Part shown: one piece after another, positions 34,326 through 43,999 of the stretch
How positions within the stretch are numbered: the first letter of the stretch is position 1
Layout: each line of letters begins with the position of its first letter
DNA from: Nocardia inohanensis NBRC 100128
Lineage (GTDB): Bacteria > Actinomycetota > Actinomycetes > Mycobacteriales > Mycobacteriaceae
Assembly (NCBI RefSeq): GCF_001612945.1
Contig: NZ_BDBK01000004.1
Location: 1-64,000, forward strand
Direction of reading: 5' to 3'
DNA length: 64,000 bases
Translations under genes and position numbers: made by a program
Notes under the pieces: model-generated
Told to the model about the DNA's origin: nothing
Database searches by the model: none
Seen by the model: the letters and a program-made list of their open reading frames with translations, nothing else

Positions 34326-34619
34326 TCAGTCCTCGAAGATTCGCTCCACCGGCGGACCCGCCAGCAAATCGACCCCGGCCTCGAACGCGGCCAGCAGATG
34401 CGGACTGTTCATATGCGCCTCGAACGCCGCGCGCGACTCCCAGCTCTCCACCACCACCCACTCCCCCGGACGAGTCGGATGCTGGTACGGCTGATAGCTG
34501 ACGCACCCGGGCTCGGCCAGCGTCGGTTCGACCAAGGCCAGCGCCTGCGCCCGCACCAGGTCTTCCTTGCCCGCACGGGCCTGGAATGTCGATACAGCGG
34601 TAAGAGTCACCCGCCGCAC
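34326..34619 (-). CDS. Antibiotic-biosynthesis-monooxygenase-type (ABM/YgiN) protein
   Basis: 97 aa, a one-domain ferredoxin-like ABM fold: AVSTFQARAGKEDLVRAQALALVEPTLAEPGCVSYQPYQH, then EWVVVESWESRAAFEAHMNSPH. Members oxidise quinols or polyketide intermediates without cofactor or act as heme monooxygenases. Lies between the FAD oxidoreductase and the MFS gene in the same orientation, which suggests a small redox/efflux cluster. Confidence 0.86.
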   Translation of the reverse strand: MRRVTLTAVSTFQARAGKEDLVRAQALALVEPTLAEPGCVSYQPYQHPTRPGEWVVVESWESRAAFEAHMNSPHLLAAFEAGVDLLAGPPVERIFED

Positions 34620-34723
34620 AACCGCACGGCGGACACCGGCATTCCCGCAGCGGGACAGGGCGATTCGCTTTGGCCGGCCGTACCTCGCGGACCCGGAGTG
34701 ACGACTGTCCGCGCCCAGCCGGA

Positions 34724-36112
34724 TCAGGCGGTGTGCTCGATCGTCGTCACCGCGGGGTCAGCGGCCAGGACCGGGAAGCCGGCGCGGAAGGTCGAGCGCG
34801 GGTCGTATTTGTCCTTGATCTGCTGAAGGCGCGCGAGGGTTTCGGGAGCGAAGGCCGCTGCCGCGGAATCGCCGGAATCCAAATAGGTCAAGGGTTTACG
34901 GCCGGAGAGCTGGGAGCGCAGGGCGGTGGTGACGGCGTCTTGGCGGGCCGTGACCACCGCGGCCAGTTCCGGGGTCGGGATGGGACCGAGCAGGGAGAGC
35001 AGGTAGGGCTCGGGGAGCTGACCGGCACAGCCCGCATCGGCGACCGGCCGGGCGATCGCGCCGCCGAGATGCCGGATCTGGGCCAGCGCCAGCGGAGCGG
35101 GAGTGCCGCCGGGAACAACCGCGTCCAGCAGCGTGGCGGAAGTTTCCGGGCACAGATCGGTGAGGAGTTCACCGCGGATGCGGGCCGGGGAGGGTGCGGT
35201 GGGCTCCATGCAGATGGAGCCGATCTCGGTGGGCAGCAAAGGACGACGGGTATCCAGGACCAGGCCCGGAACCTCGTCGAACCAGCGCAGCGGGGAGGTG
35301 ACCGCGCCCTGGGCCAAGAGATCGACGGCGATCATGGCGCGGCCGCGCAGCAACTCGGGAAGTTGTGGGAAGGGCGGGAATTGGATGAGGGTGCACCAGA
35401 TGCTCAGGCCCTCGGGGGCTTCCACGGTGGCGCGCCGGAAAGCGGCGAGCACCGCCGACGCCTGCTCGCTCGGCCACAGCATGCGGCCGCCGGAGAGCGA
35501 ATTCGCTTCGAACAGTTCGAGTTCCAGCTCGGTGACGAGCGCGAAATCGCCGCCGCCGCCGCGCAACGCCCAGAACAGGTCCGGATCTGCGTCCGCGCTC
35601 ACCCGGGTCCGCGCGCCGTCGGCGGTGATCACCTCGAACGAGCGCACCATATTCGCGGCGAACCCGTGGCTGCGCGCGAACCAGCCCACACCGCCACCGA
35701 GCGTGTAGCCCGCCACCCCGACCACATCCGAGCTGCCGACCGCGCCGGTCAAGCCGTGTTCGGCGGTCGCGCCCAGGACATCCAGCCACGGCATGCCCGC
35801 CCCGATCCGGGCGACGCGCTCCCCCGCATCGACCCGAACACCCCGCAGCGCACGAGTTTTGACCAAGATCGTCCCATCGGCCGCGGTGGACGCGCCGTGC
35901 CCGGTGGTCTGCGTGCTCACCGCCAGCCCGGTCCGCCCGGCGTACCGCACCACGGCCGCCGCGTCGTCGGCGTCGGCGACCTCCACCACCGCCACCGGCT
36001 GCTGCCGGACCGCCACATTCCACGCCATCCGGGCCTGCTCGTACCCGTCCTCCCCCATCGCGACAACCCGCCCGCGCACCGCGTTCCGCAGGTCGTTCCC
36101 GATTCCCGTCAT
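34724..36112 (-). CDS. FAD-linked (berberine-bridge-type) oxidoreductase
   Basis: 462 aa from ATG 36112 (GGAGAG six bases upstream). PCMH-type FAD-binding domain: VRYAGRTGLAVSTQTTGHGAS (flavin site; a His in TTGHG as in BBE proteins), GSSDVVGVAGYTLGGGVGWFARSHGFAAN, then the substrate domain and a C-terminal BBE segment KDKYDPRSTFRAG. The second covalent-attachment Cys of true BBE enzymes is not evident. Oxidises a secondary-metabolite or sugar-type alcohol; substrate unknown. Confidence 0.87.
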   Translation of the reverse strand: MTGIGNDLRNAVRGRVVAMGEDGYEQARMAWNVAVRQQPVAVVEVADADDAAAVVRYAGRTGLAVSTQTTGHGASTAADGTILVKTRALRGVRVDAGERVARIGAGMPWLDVLGATAEHGLTGAVGSSDVVGVAGYTLGGGVGWFARSHGFAANMVRSFEVITADGARTRVSADADPDLFWALRGGGGDFALVTELELELFEANSLSGGRMLWPSEQASAVLAAFRRATVEAPEGLSIWCTLIQFPPFPQLPELLRGRAMIAVDLLAQGAVTSPLRWFDEVPGLVLDTRRPLLPTEIGSICMEPTAPSPARIRGELLTDLCPETSATLLDAVVPGGTPAPLALAQIRHLGGAIARPVADAGCAGQLPEPYLLSLLGPIPTPELAAVVTARQDAVTTALRSQLSGRKPLTYLDSGDSAAAAFAPETLARLQQIKDKYDPRSTFRAGFPVLAADPAVTTIEHTA

Positions 36113-36578
36113 GATCTCTCCTTCGATCCCGCCGTCCCCCGCGCCGGTTTCCCGGCGGACAGCGCCCGTTCCCGAATTTCCGCACACCGGATCGGCCTGC
36201 GCGGCAAGCGTTTCAGACCTGCCGCCCGGTTATCACCCAGCCACCGTCGCACGTTAACCACAACCCATCGGCGACCACCCGGCTCATCCTGGCGAACCCC
36301 GCGTGACCATTTCATGACCGCCCCCGGAAACCAGTTCGGGCACCCGCCCACCCATCCGATTCGATGGGGGCAGGTGCCCGTGCGGAGCGCGGCGGACCGA
36401 TGGTTCTGGCCGGGACGGTGGTCCCGGCCGCCATCGTTCGCCGCTGCGGCGCTGTTCACGTTGCATCAGCGCATCCCGGAGTGCAGGGGTTTCAGGGTTT
36501 CGCCCCTGAATCTCCCTACCCCTTCCGGGGTTTCAGGGGCTCGCCCCTGAATACTTCTACTTTCCCCGTCAGGGGAGC
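36113..36578. other. Non-coding stretch with tandem terminator-like hairpins
   Basis: 466 bases between the FAD oxidoreductase start and the icd stop. No supported gene was found on either strand. The left part must hold the oxidoreductase promoter. The right part holds the two hairpins listed separately, with a further partial copy (GTCAGGGG) near 36568. Confidence 0.5.
36491..36551 (-). terminator. Two tandem TTCAGGGG/CCCCTGAA hairpins after icd
   Basis: Hairpin 1 at 36491-36510 (7-bp stem TTCAGGG/CCCTGAA, 6-base loop). Hairpin 2 at 36532-36551 (8-bp stem, CTCG loop). Both lie just past the icd stop on the minus strand. They share a ~20-base unit that reads GTTTCAGGG(G/T)... and look like a duplicated intrinsic terminator. 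Confidence 0.65.
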
Positions 36579-37796
36579 TCAGCGCAGCTCACGCGCCAGG
36601 TTGGCATCCAGCACGCCGAGGAATTCCTCGGTGGTCAGGTAGCCCTGGTCGCCGCCGACCAGCAGCGCGAGGTCCTTGGTCATCTGCCCGTCCTCGACGG
36701 TCTTGATGACGACCTCTTCGAGCGTCTGCGCGAAGCCGATCACCTCGGGGGTGTTGTCCAGCTTGCCGCGATGAGCCAGACCACGAGTCCACGCGAAGAT
36801 CGAGGCGATCGGGTTGGTGGAGGTGGGCTTGCCCTGCTGGTGCTGACGGTAGTGACGGGTGACGGTGCCGTGCGCCGCCTCCGCCTCACAGGTGCGGCCG
36901 TCCGGGGTGAGCAGCACGGAGGTCATCAGACCCAGCGAGCCGAAGCCCTGCGCCACGGTGTCGGACTGCACGTCGCCGTCGTAGTTCTTGCAAGCCCAGA
37001 CGTAGCCGCCCTCCCACTTCAGGGCGGACGCGACCATGTCGTCGATCAGGCGGTGCTCGTAGGTCAGACCGGCCGCGTCGAACTCGTCCTTGAACTCGGT
37101 CTGGTACACCTCCTCGAAGGTGTCCTTGAACATGCCGTCGTAGGCCTTGAGGATGGTGTTCTTTGTCGACATGTACACCGGGTAGTTCTGCTGTAGGCCG
37201 TAGTTGAGCGAGGCCCGCGCGAAGTCCCGGATGGACTCCTGGAAGTTGTACATGCCCATCACCACGCCGCCGTCTTCCGGCATGCGCACGACCTCGTGCT
37301 GGATCGGCTCGGAGCCGTCCTCCGGCGTGAAGGTCAGGGTGACGGTGCCCGCCTGGTGCACCTTGAAATCGGTGGCACGGTACTGGTCACCGAAGGCGTG
37401 GCGGCCGATGATGATCGGCTTGGTCCAGCCCGGAACCAATCGCGGGACATTGGAGATGATGATCGGTGCGCGGAAGATCGTGCCGCCGAGGATGTTGCGG
37501 ATGGTGCCGTTCGGCGACCGCCACATCTTCTTGAGCCCGAACTCCTCGACTCGCGCCTCGTCCGGCGTGATCGTCGCGCACTTCACGCCGACGCCGTGCT
37601 TCTTGATGGCGTTCGCCGAGTCGATGGTGATCTGATCATCGGTCTTGTCGCGCGACTCGATGCCGAGGTCGTAGTACTCGAGGTTCACATCGAGATACGG
37701 GATGATCAGCTTGTCCTTGATGAACTGCCAGATGATCCGGGTCATCTCGTCGCCGTCGAGTTCGACGACGGTGCCTTCAACCTTGATCTTGGACAT
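36579..37796 (-). CDS. icd: NADP-dependent isocitrate dehydrogenase (homodimeric)
   Basis: 405 aa from ATG 37796. Oxidative decarboxylation of isocitrate to 2-oxoglutarate in the TCA cycle. Eukaryote-like subfamily [61 protein letters not shown] (isocitrate site), [28 protein letters not shown] (metal-binding Asp) and [12 protein letters not shown] (NADP site). An AGGAGG lies about 13 bases upstream of the start, a little far. The mycobacterial equivalent is icd1, which also neighbours the metC/metA genes. Confidence 0.97.
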   Translation of the reverse strand: MSKIKVEGTVVELDGDEMTRIIWQFIKDKLIIPYLDVNLEYYDLGIESRDKTDDQITIDSANAIKKHGVGVKCATITPDEARVEEFGLKKMWRSPNGTIRNILGGTIFRAPIIISNVPRLVPGWTKPIIIGRHAFGDQYRATDFKVHQAGTVTLTFTPEDGSEPIQHEVVRMPEDGGVVMGMYNFQESIRDFARASLNYGLQQNYPVYMSTKNTILKAYDGMFKDTFEEVYQTEFKDEFDAAGLTYEHRLIDDMVASALKWEGGYVWACKNYDGDVQSDTVAQGFGSLGLMTSVLLTPDGRTCEAEAAHGTVTRHYRQHQQGKPTSTNPIASIFAWTRGLAHRGKLDNTPEVIGFAQTLEEVVIKTVEDGQMTKDLALLVGGDQGYLTTEEFLGVLDANLARELR

Positions 37797-38180
37797 GGAT
37801 CTTCGTGTCCTCCTAGGAAGGTGGTGCTCCCATTGCACGGCCGGCGAGCACCGCTTGTAGCGGACCCCAGCTGTTCAACAGACAACGTATACGCCCGGCG
37901 CCCGGCCGGGGCCTCTGGTACCAGGTCCACGTCCGATGTGGCGTCAAGCAAGACAAGCGTACTGCTGGTCCCGATCTCACCGCGCGCCCAGCCCCCGCTG
38001 TGCGGGAACCCGCCTTCAGTTACTCGCAAGTAGGTTGCCAGTGACGCAGCCCACTCTCCCCCAGTATGCCGACTGAAACCCCGGCGACCGACCCAGGGGC
38101 GAAAGGGAACCGGCCGCGGCGCCCGTCGGGGCGAACCGCGGCCGGTTCCATGAATCGCCGGGCCCGGAGCCCGGATCGGA
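37797..38180. other. Intergenic stretch: icd promoter side and MFS terminator
   Basis: 384 bases between icd and the second DHA2 gene. No coding frame with protein character was seen. It contains the 38106-38149 hairpin that closes the MFS transcript, and must contain the icd promoter. A clear -35/-10 pair was not identified. Confidence 0.5.
38106..38149 (-). terminator. Strong hairpin terminator after the MFS gene
   Basis: Perfect 14-bp stem (GGAACCGGCCGCGG at 38106-38119, complement at 38136-38149). The 16-base loop can form a further inner CGCCC/GGGCG stem. It lies 32 bases past the MFS stop on the minus strand and insulates the icd promoter. Confidence 0.8.
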
Positions 38181-39677
38181 TCAGACGCCTACGTGTGCGG
38201 GGTGTTCCGCTCCTTCGAGGAGGTGCTCCGGCTTGTCCCGGATCATGAAGGCGACGATCGGGATGCAGGCCAGGAAGAAGCCCGCGCCGAGGTAGAACGC
38301 GACGTCGTAGCTGTGGATGGCGGCCCGGGCCACCACATTGTCGATGGTCGGATGGTTGCCGGCGTAGCGCTCGGCGGCCTGCACCGACAGCGTGGTCAGC
38401 AGCGCGGTGCCGATGGAGCCGCCGACCTGCTGGGCCGCGTTGAGCAGGGCGCTGGCGACGCCGGAGTCCTTCTCCTCGACCTGATGCAGGGCGGTGGTCT
38501 GCATGGCCACGAACAACCCGCCCATGCCGAGGGCGATGAGGATCATGGCGGGCAGCAGGCTGGCCGCGTAGCCGTCACCGAATTCGAGCTGGGCCATGTA
38601 GATCAGGCCCGCGCCGCCGAGCACGGCGCCCGCCAGCATGATCGGCCGCGGTCCGATGCGGGGCAGCAGCGTGCTGGCGATCCCGGCCGAGACCACGATG
38701 CCCGCCGGGAACGGCAGGAACGCCACGCCCGCCTTCAGCGCCGAGTAGCCCAGCGTCATCTGTAGGTAGAAGCTGAGGTTCAGGAACATGGCGAACATGG
38801 CGATGGGCACCAGCAGCGCCACCAGGAACGAGCCGCCGCGATTGATCTCACCCGGAATGCGCAGCGGCAGTAGCGGATTCGCGGTGCGCGCCTCGATGAC
38901 CACGAACGCCACCAGCAGCGCCGCGCCGACGATGAGCAGGGCGAGGGTGCTGCCCGCGCCCCAGCCGTCGGAGGCCGCGCGACTGAATCCGTAGACGATG
39001 GAGATGAGGCCGAGCGTGCCGGTGACCGCGCCGGGCAGGTCGTAGCCGCCGGTGCGCGGGGCGGGCACATCTTTGATCACGAAGGCGAAGGCGCCGGCCA
39101 GGGCCAGCAGCGCGATGGGGGCGTTGACCAGCAGGCTCCAGCGCCAGTTGGCGTATTCGGTGAGCGCGCCGCCGGCGATCAGGCCGATCGCCGCACCGCC
39201 CGCCGAGACGCCGGCGAAGACGCCGAAGGCCCGGGCGCGCTCCTTGGCCTCGGTGAAGGTGATCGACACCAGCGACAGCGCGGCGGGGGCCAGCAGCGCG
39301 CCGAACGCACCCTGGAGACCGCGGCCCGCGAAGAGTTCCGCGGCGTTCTGCGCCAGCCCGGCCAGCGCCGACGCCCCGGCGAAGCCGATCAGGCCGATCA
39401 TGAGAATGCGGCGGCGGCCCAGGTAGTCGGCGAGCCGGCCGCCGAGCAGCAGCAGGCCGCCGAAGATGAGCGTGTAGGCGGTGAGCACCCACTGTTTGTC
39501 GCCGTCGCTGATGTGCAGGTCCTGCTGCGCGAACGGCAGGGCGATGGTGACGATGGTGGCGTCCAGCACCACCATGAGCTGGGCCATGGCGATCACGGCC
39601 AAGGCCCACCAGCGTCTGGAATCGCTTGTCCGACCGAACTTTTCGTCGGATTCGAGTATTGCTGTCCCAGCGGACAT
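38181..39677 (-). CDS. MFS drug transporter, DHA2 (14-TM) family
   Basis: 498 aa from ATG 39677 (GAGGAG six bases upstream). Seen: AQLMVVLDATIVTIALPFAQQDLHIS in TM1, GGRLADYLGRRRILMIGL (motif A), GRGLQGAFGALLAPAALSLV in TM4 and about 14 hydrophobic segments, ending in a polar tail (DKPEHLLEGAEH). The layout is of the EmrB/QacA kind. Divergent from a TetR regulator with an inverted repeat over its promoter, hence a classical inducible efflux pair. Confidence 0.92.
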   Translation of the reverse strand: MSAGTAILESDEKFGRTSDSRRWWALAVIAMAQLMVVLDATIVTIALPFAQQDLHISDGDKQWVLTAYTLIFGGLLLLGGRLADYLGRRRILMIGLIGFAGASALAGLAQNAAELFAGRGLQGAFGALLAPAALSLVSITFTEAKERARAFGVFAGVSAGGAAIGLIAGGALTEYANWRWSLLVNAPIALLALAGAFAFVIKDVPAPRTGGYDLPGAVTGTLGLISIVYGFSRAASDGWGAGSTLALLIVGAALLVAFVVIEARTANPLLPLRIPGEINRGGSFLVALLVPIAMFAMFLNLSFYLQMTLGYSALKAGVAFLPFPAGIVVSAGIASTLLPRIGPRPIMLAGAVLGGAGLIYMAQLEFGDGYAASLLPAMILIALGMGGLFVAMQTTALHQVEEKDSGVASALLNAAQQVGGSIGTALLTTLSVQAAERYAGNHPTIDNVVARAAIHSYDVAFYLGAGFFLACIPIVAFMIRDKPEHLLEGAEHPAHVGV

Positions 39678-39724
39678 GAGCTTCTCCTCAGGGTTCGAAC
39701 AGCTGCGTCCATCGTGGCACCAGC

Positions 39725-39753
39725 AGACATTTGGCGTCAAGAGAAAAATGTCT
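39725..39753. promoter_or_regulatory. AGACATTT-N13-AAATGTCT dyad between MFS and tetR
   Basis: Perfect 8-bp inverted repeat (39725-39732 and 39746-39753) in the 134-bp divergent region. A TTGACG -35-like element for the MFS gene lies on the minus strand inside the spacer (39735-39740). Likely operator of the TetR protein encoded at 39812. Confidence 0.65.
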
Positions 39754-39811
39754 TACTGCGACAGTTGGCCCAATCGGACACTATCGCGCGGGATCGGTCT
39801 AAAATGGGGCC

Positions 39812-40513
39812 ATGTTCGACTCGTCAACGCTGACCGCGCGCCCGGGCCTGCGCGAACGCAAGAAGGCGCAGACCCGCACGCGCATCATCGACGTGGCGCT
39901 GAACCTTTGCGACACACAGGGTTTCGACGCCACCACCGTCGAGCAGATCGCCGCCGAAGCCGACGTCTCCCCCCGCACCGTGAACCGGTACTTCGCGAGC
40001 AAGGAAGACATCGTCATCGCCCCGGTGGAGGACTGGGGTCAGGCGCTGGCGGATCAGTTGCGCGCCCAGCCGGTCACCGGCAACGAGCTACAGGCCCTGC
40101 TCGACTCGTTCCTGATCGTGGTCGAAGAGATCATGGACACCGGCCATCCGGTGCCCTTCCGCTGGTTCCAGCAGATGCAGCGCATCACCCGCGACAATGT
40201 GACCGTGCGCGCGCAGAGCATGGAAGCCGCCGACACCAAGACCCGGTCGATGACCCTGGTGCTCGCCGAACGCCTGCACACCACCCCCGACGCCGCCCCG
40301 GTGCGCATGATCGCGGCCACCTGGCACGCCATCGTGCGGGTCGGCATGGAGTGCGAATTCGACGCCGACTCCGAGTTCCCGGACTGCACCACCGCCACCT
40401 CGGCCCGTCAGCTGGCCGACAATGTGCGCGCCGCATACGACGAATTCGTCCGGGTCTGTGCCGCGCCGACTGTGGTCGGCCCCACTGCCGAGGGTGCGTC
40501 CGCACACCGTTAG
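39812..40513 (+). CDS. TetR-family regulator of the divergent MFS pump
   Basis: 233 aa. HTH: RIIDVALNLCDTQGFDATTVEQIAAEADVSPRTVNRYFASKEDIV, typical of TetR proteins controlling multidrug pumps; C-terminal ligand domain with many acidic residues. A TAAAAT -10-like box at 39800-39805, six bases before the ATG, suggests a leaderless transcript. Its stop codon overlaps the -10 box of the downstream methionine operon. Confidence 0.9.
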   Translation: MFDSSTLTARPGLRERKKAQTRTRIIDVALNLCDTQGFDATTVEQIAAEADVSPRTVNRYFASKEDIVIAPVEDWGQALADQLRAQPVTGNELQALLDSFLIVVEEIMDTGHPVPFRWFQQMQRITRDNVTVRAQSMEAADTKTRSMTLVLAERLHTTPDAAPVRMIAATWHAIVRVGMECEFDADSEFPDCTTATSARQLADNVRAAYDEFVRVCAAPTVVGPTAEGASAHR

Positions 40514-40516
40514 AAT
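40511..40516 (+). promoter_or_regulatory. -10 element TAGAAT for the metY-metX operon
   Basis: TAGAAT begins with the tetR stop codon and ends 9 bases before the riboswitch aptamer (40526). A transcript starting about 7 bases later would begin almost at the aptamer's first helix. No convincing -35 box is visible. Confidence 0.55.
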
Positions 40517-40525
40517 CTCGCAACA

Positions 40526-40637
40526 GGTCAAGAGCATCAGTGCCAAGCCCCGGCTCGCTGATCGGCAACCCTCCAGCTGCGGTGGGGTGCTCCGGGTGAA
40601 GACCGGGCGCTCGATGGCCGAGCGCAAGCGCACCGTA
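40526..40637 (+). ncRNA. SAM-IV riboswitch
   Basis: The leader of metY matches the actinobacterial SAM-IV aptamer as I know it: closing helix GGTC (40526-40529) with GACC (40601-40604); conserved core CAAGCCCCGGCT; CGGCAACCCTCC; GCGGTGGGGTGC; and CCGGGTGA before the helix closes. These are followed by the 3' hairpin (GCTCGATGGCCGAGC) and CGCAAGCG. It binds S-adenosylmethionine and lowers expression of methionine biosynthesis when SAM is plentiful. The exact 3' boundary is uncertain. About 95 bases of expression platform precede the start codon, including AGGAGG at 40637. Confidence 0.88.
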
Positions 40638-40733
40638 GGAGGTCTACCGAAATGTGTTGTTGTCGAAGCCTGTTCGCCTTCCGATAACGTCAGAATTCCG
40701 CCATTCGGCGACCTTGTTTTCCTGGAGCAGCAC

Positions 40734-42059
40734 ATGAGTGACTCGACCGCGCCCATCGACCCTGCCACCTGGTCCTTCGAGACCAAGCAGATTCACGCCG
40801 GTCAGGCCCCCGATCCGGCCACCGGCGCGCGCGCCCTGCCCATCTACCAGACGACTTCCTACGCCTTCCGCGACACCGACCACGCCGCCGCGCTCTTCGG
40901 GCTGGCCGAGCCGGGCAATATCTACACCCGCATCATGAACCCCACCCAGGACGCGGTGGAGCAGCGCATCGCGGCCCTCGAGGGCGGGGTGGCGGCGCTG
41001 CTGCTGGCCTCCGGGCAGGCGGCGGAGACGTACGCGATCCTGAACCTGGCGCAGGCCGGCGATCACATCGTCGCCAGCCCGCACCTGTACGGCGGCACCT
41101 ACAACCTGCTGCACTACTCGCTGCCGAAGCTGGGCATCGAGGTCAGCTTCGTCGAGGATCCGGACGATCTGGCGCAGTGGCAGGCGGCGGTGCGCCCGAA
41201 CACCAAGGCTTTCTACGGTGAAACGGTCGCCAACCCGTCCAGCTCGATCCTGGATATCCCGGGCATCTCGGGTGTGGCGCACGCGGCGGGCATTCCGCTG
41301 ATCGTGGACAACACGGTCGCCACCCCGTATCTGATTCAGCCGCTGGCACAGGGTGCGGACATCGTCGTGCACTCGGCGACCAAGTACCTGGGCGGGCACG
41401 GTTCGGCGGTCGCGGGCGTGATCGTGGACGGCGGCACCTTCGACTGGACGGTCACCGACGCCGACGGCGTCTCGCGGTTCCCCGGTTTCACCACCGCGGA
41501 TCCCAGCTACCACGGCGTGGTGTTCGCCGACCTCGGCGCGCCCGCCTATGCGCTCAAGGCGCGCGTGCAATTGCTGCGCGATCTCGGCGCGGCGGTCTCA
41601 CCCTTCAACGCCTTCCTGATCTCGCAGGGCATCGAGACGCTGAGCCTGCGTGTCGAACGGCATGTCGCCAATGCCGAAGCGGTGGCGGAGTTCCTGACCC
41701 AGCAGCCGGGCGTCGAGAAGGTCTACTACGCGGGGCTGCCCAGCTCGCCCTGGTACGAGCGCGGCAAACAACTGGCTCCGAAGGGCGTGGGCGCGATCGT
41801 GTCCTTCGAGCTGGCCGGCGGCGTGGACGCGGGCAAGAAGTTCGTGGACGCCCTGGTGCTGCACAGCCATGTCGCTAACATCGGGGATGTGCGTTCGCTC
41901 GTCATCCACCCGGCCTCCACCACCCATTCCCAGCTGACCCCCGAGGAGCAGCTCGCTTCCGGCGTCACCCCTGGTCTGGTGCGGTTGGCCGTGGGCATCG
42001 AGGGCATCGACGACATCCTGGCGGATCTGCGCGCCGGACTGACGGCGGCAGCGTCTTGA
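40734..42059 (+). CDS. metY: O-acetylhomoserine sulfhydrylase (bifunctional aminocarboxypropyltransferase)
   Basis: 441 aa PLP enzyme of the Cys/Met-metabolism family; makes homocysteine from O-acetylhomoserine and sulfide. Seen: [65 protein letters not shown], and the PLP lysine in [13 protein letters not shown] (Lys about 214). ATG 40734 has GGAG nine bases upstream and follows the riboswitch leader. The mycobacterial homologue is called metC or metZ. Overlaps metX by 4 bases. Confidence 0.95.
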   Translation: MSDSTAPIDPATWSFETKQIHAGQAPDPATGARALPIYQTTSYAFRDTDHAAALFGLAEPGNIYTRIMNPTQDAVEQRIAALEGGVAALLLASGQAAETYAILNLAQAGDHIVASPHLYGGTYNLLHYSLPKLGIEVSFVEDPDDLAQWQAAVRPNTKAFYGETVANPSSSILDIPGISGVAHAAGIPLIVDNTVATPYLIQPLAQGADIVVHSATKYLGGHGSAVAGVIVDGGTFDWTVTDADGVSRFPGFTTADPSYHGVVFADLGAPAYALKARVQLLRDLGAAVSPFNAFLISQGIETLSLRVERHVANAEAVAEFLTQQPGVEKVYYAGLPSSPWYERGKQLAPKGVGAIVSFELAGGVDAGKKFVDALVLHSHVANIGDVRSLVIHPASTTHSQLTPEEQLASGVTPGLVRLAVGIEGIDDILADLRAGLTAAAS

Positions 42060-43219
42060 CCGTGAACATCGAATCCAGCACCTCCCGTCCGGCGGCCGAG
42101 CGTCTGCTCCCGCCGCCGGACGGGACGCTCGGCAGCATCGCCATCGGGGAGGTGGCGCTGGAGAACGGCGCCGTCATCCCCGAGGTGACGTTGGCCGTGC
42201 AGCGATGGGGCGAACTCTCGGCGAACGCGGACAATGTGGTGCTGGTCGAGCATGCGCTTACCGGCGACTCGCATGTGGTGGGCGGCGTGGACGTGCATCA
42301 CGCGCAGCCCGGCTGGTGGGACGGCATCGTCGGACCGGGACTGTCCATCGACACCCGGGAATGGTGCGTCATCGCCACCAATGTGCTGGGTGGTTGCAAG
42401 GGCAGCACCGGCCCGGCCTCGCTGGCCGCGGACGGGAAGCCCTGGGGCGCACGGTTTCCCGAGATCTCCATCCGTGATCAGGTGACCGCCGAGGTCAAGT
42501 TGATGGACCTGCTCGGCATCGACCACCTGGCCGCCATCGTGGGCGGATCCATGGGCGGTATGCGGGTGCTGGAGTGGATGGTCGGCCATCCCGACCGGGT
42601 CGGCTCCGCGCTGGTGCTCGCCGTCGGCGCGCGCGCCACCGCCGATCAGATCGGCACCCAGACCACCCAGATCGCCGCCATCCAGGCCGATCCGGATTGG
42701 CAGGGCGGGAACTATCACGGCTCCGGGCGCGCGCCCATGGCCGGGATGGGGATCGCGCGGCGCATCGCGCACCTGACCTACCGCACCGAATTCGAGCTCG
42801 ACCATCGCTTCGAGAACCATGCTCAGGGGGACGAGAACCCTTGGGCGGGTGGGCGTTACGCGGTGCAGAGTTACCTGGAGTACCAGGCCGACAAGCTGGT
42901 CTCGCGCTTCGATCCGGCGACCTACGTGCTGCTCACCGAGGCCATGAACCGGCACGATGTGGGGCGCGGGCGCGGCGGCATCGAGGCGGCGCTGGCGGCC
43001 ACGCCGGTGCCGTGCGTGATCGGCGGCGTGGATTCGGACCGGCTGTACCCGCTGCGCACCCAGCAGGAGCTGGCGGAACTGCTGCCCGGCTGTAAGGGTC
43101 TGGAGATCGTCCGCTCGCGTGACGGGCACGACGGATTCTTGACCGAGACCGAGGCGGTCGGCAAGCTGATCACCGAGACCATGGATATGGCGCGCGCGGC
43201 GCGTGCGGAGCGAACCTGA
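42056..43219 (+). CDS. metX: Homoserine O-acetyltransferase
   Basis: 387 aa alpha/beta-hydrolase-fold enzyme acetylating homoserine with acetyl-CoA, the first committed step to methionine. Seen: [10 protein letters not shown], nucleophile in [12 protein letters not shown] (Ser about 163), acid in [11 protein letters not shown] and catalytic His in SRDGHDGF. The start is TTG 42056 overlapping the metY stop (TTGA) or GTG 42062; the family tolerates either. Forms the SAM-regulated operon with metY. Confidence 0.95.
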   Translation: MTVNIESSTSRPAAERLLPPPDGTLGSIAIGEVALENGAVIPEVTLAVQRWGELSANADNVVLVEHALTGDSHVVGGVDVHHAQPGWWDGIVGPGLSIDTREWCVIATNVLGGCKGSTGPASLAADGKPWGARFPEISIRDQVTAEVKLMDLLGIDHLAAIVGGSMGGMRVLEWMVGHPDRVGSALVLAVGARATADQIGTQTTQIAAIQADPDWQGGNYHGSGRAPMAGMGIARRIAHLTYRTEFELDHRFENHAQGDENPWAGGRYAVQSYLEYQADKLVSRFDPATYVLLTEAMNRHDVGRGRGGIEAALAATPVPCVIGGVDSDRLYPLRTQQELAELLPGCKGLEIVRSRDGHDGFLTETEAVGKLITETMDMARAARAERT

Positions 43220-43374
43220 CCGCACGGTCGGATCGGTTTGGCGGCGCGTCCCGAGTGTCGTGTCTGTTTCATCCGAATTGTTCTGAGCCGCTGCCGGTTT
43301 CGCGGAGGTGACACCTCCGTAACCAGCAACCGGAATCCGCGCGTACCGCGCCGCACAGCCGTAATGTGTCAGTT

Positions 43375-43536
43375 ATGCCAGCAGCATTCGATGACATGGA
43401 TCTCCGCGACCTCGTCGACTTGCTCTCCGACGACGAGCAACGTGAACTACGACCGGCGATACTGCGAGTCCTCAACCGTCTACCCGCGCAGGAAGTCCTC
43501 CGGCGCGATTTAGGACGCCGTCTGACGCGAGCCTGA
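43375..43536 (+). CDS. Putative 53-aa protein
   Basis: Short frame: MPAAFDDMDLRDLVDLLSDD..., then RELRPAILRVLNRLPAQEVL and a basic tail RRDLGRRLTRA. The acidic N-half and basic C-half look like two amphipathic helices, typical of a real small protein. A TAATGT -10-like box sits seven bases before the ATG, which would give a leaderless transcript. No family recognised. Lies alone between metX and the DUF3017 gene. Confidence 0.5.
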   Translation: MPAAFDDMDLRDLVDLLSDDEQRELRPAILRVLNRLPAQEVLRRDLGRRLTRA

Positions 43537-43615
43537 GCGACCGCCTCGAATCCCCGATACCCCTAATCGATGAACCCCGTGGTGGGCCGCCCAGCGCGCC
43601 ACCCACCACCCCGTT

Positions 43616-43933
43616 CTAGGTGACGCCCAGGCTGCTGATCGTCGCGGCCAGCACGATGATGGCGCTGCCCAGCACGGTCAGCCAGATCACGTCGAAGGTC
43701 TTGCCGCGCACCGCCAGCAGTCCGACCCGCTCGGCCGGCAACACCATGCGCAGCGCGGCCGCCAGTAGCGTCGCGCCGCCGAAGAAGAACGTCCCGCGCC
43801 GCCAGCGATCCCACGCCAGGAACACCACGGCAACCACCAGCACGGCCGCGATCAACAGCATCGGCAGGTTGTCGCGCACGAACTCACCGAATCGGCTGCT
43901 CCGGCTCTCGGGTGCGGCATGGGCTGGGCTCAC
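43616..43933 (-). CDS. DUF3017 membrane protein
   Basis: 105 aa with three membrane segments (LPMLLIAAVLVVAVVFLAW, GTFFFGGATLLAAALRMV, VIWLTVLGSAIIVLAATI) and the PAERVGLLAVRGKTFDV loop characteristic of the actinobacterial DUF3017 family. In mycobacteria it sits beside folD; here folD is absent from the window. Function unknown; possibly an envelope protein. Confidence 0.85.
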   Translation of the reverse strand: MSPAHAAPESRSSRFGEFVRDNLPMLLIAAVLVVAVVFLAWDRWRRGTFFFGGATLLAAALRMVLPAERVGLLAVRGKTFDVIWLTVLGSAIIVLAATISSLGVT

Positions 43934-43999
43934 GCGCCGAGTCTAGCCACCACCCGGCCACCGCACCGCCCGCCCCGGCCTTCTGAGATGCTGGTCCCC

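Noticed and set aside
36113..36490. Small gene between the FAD oxidoreductase and icd
   Set aside because: Frames here are Arg/Pro/Gly-rich without a ribosome site, typical of non-coding GC-rich DNA.
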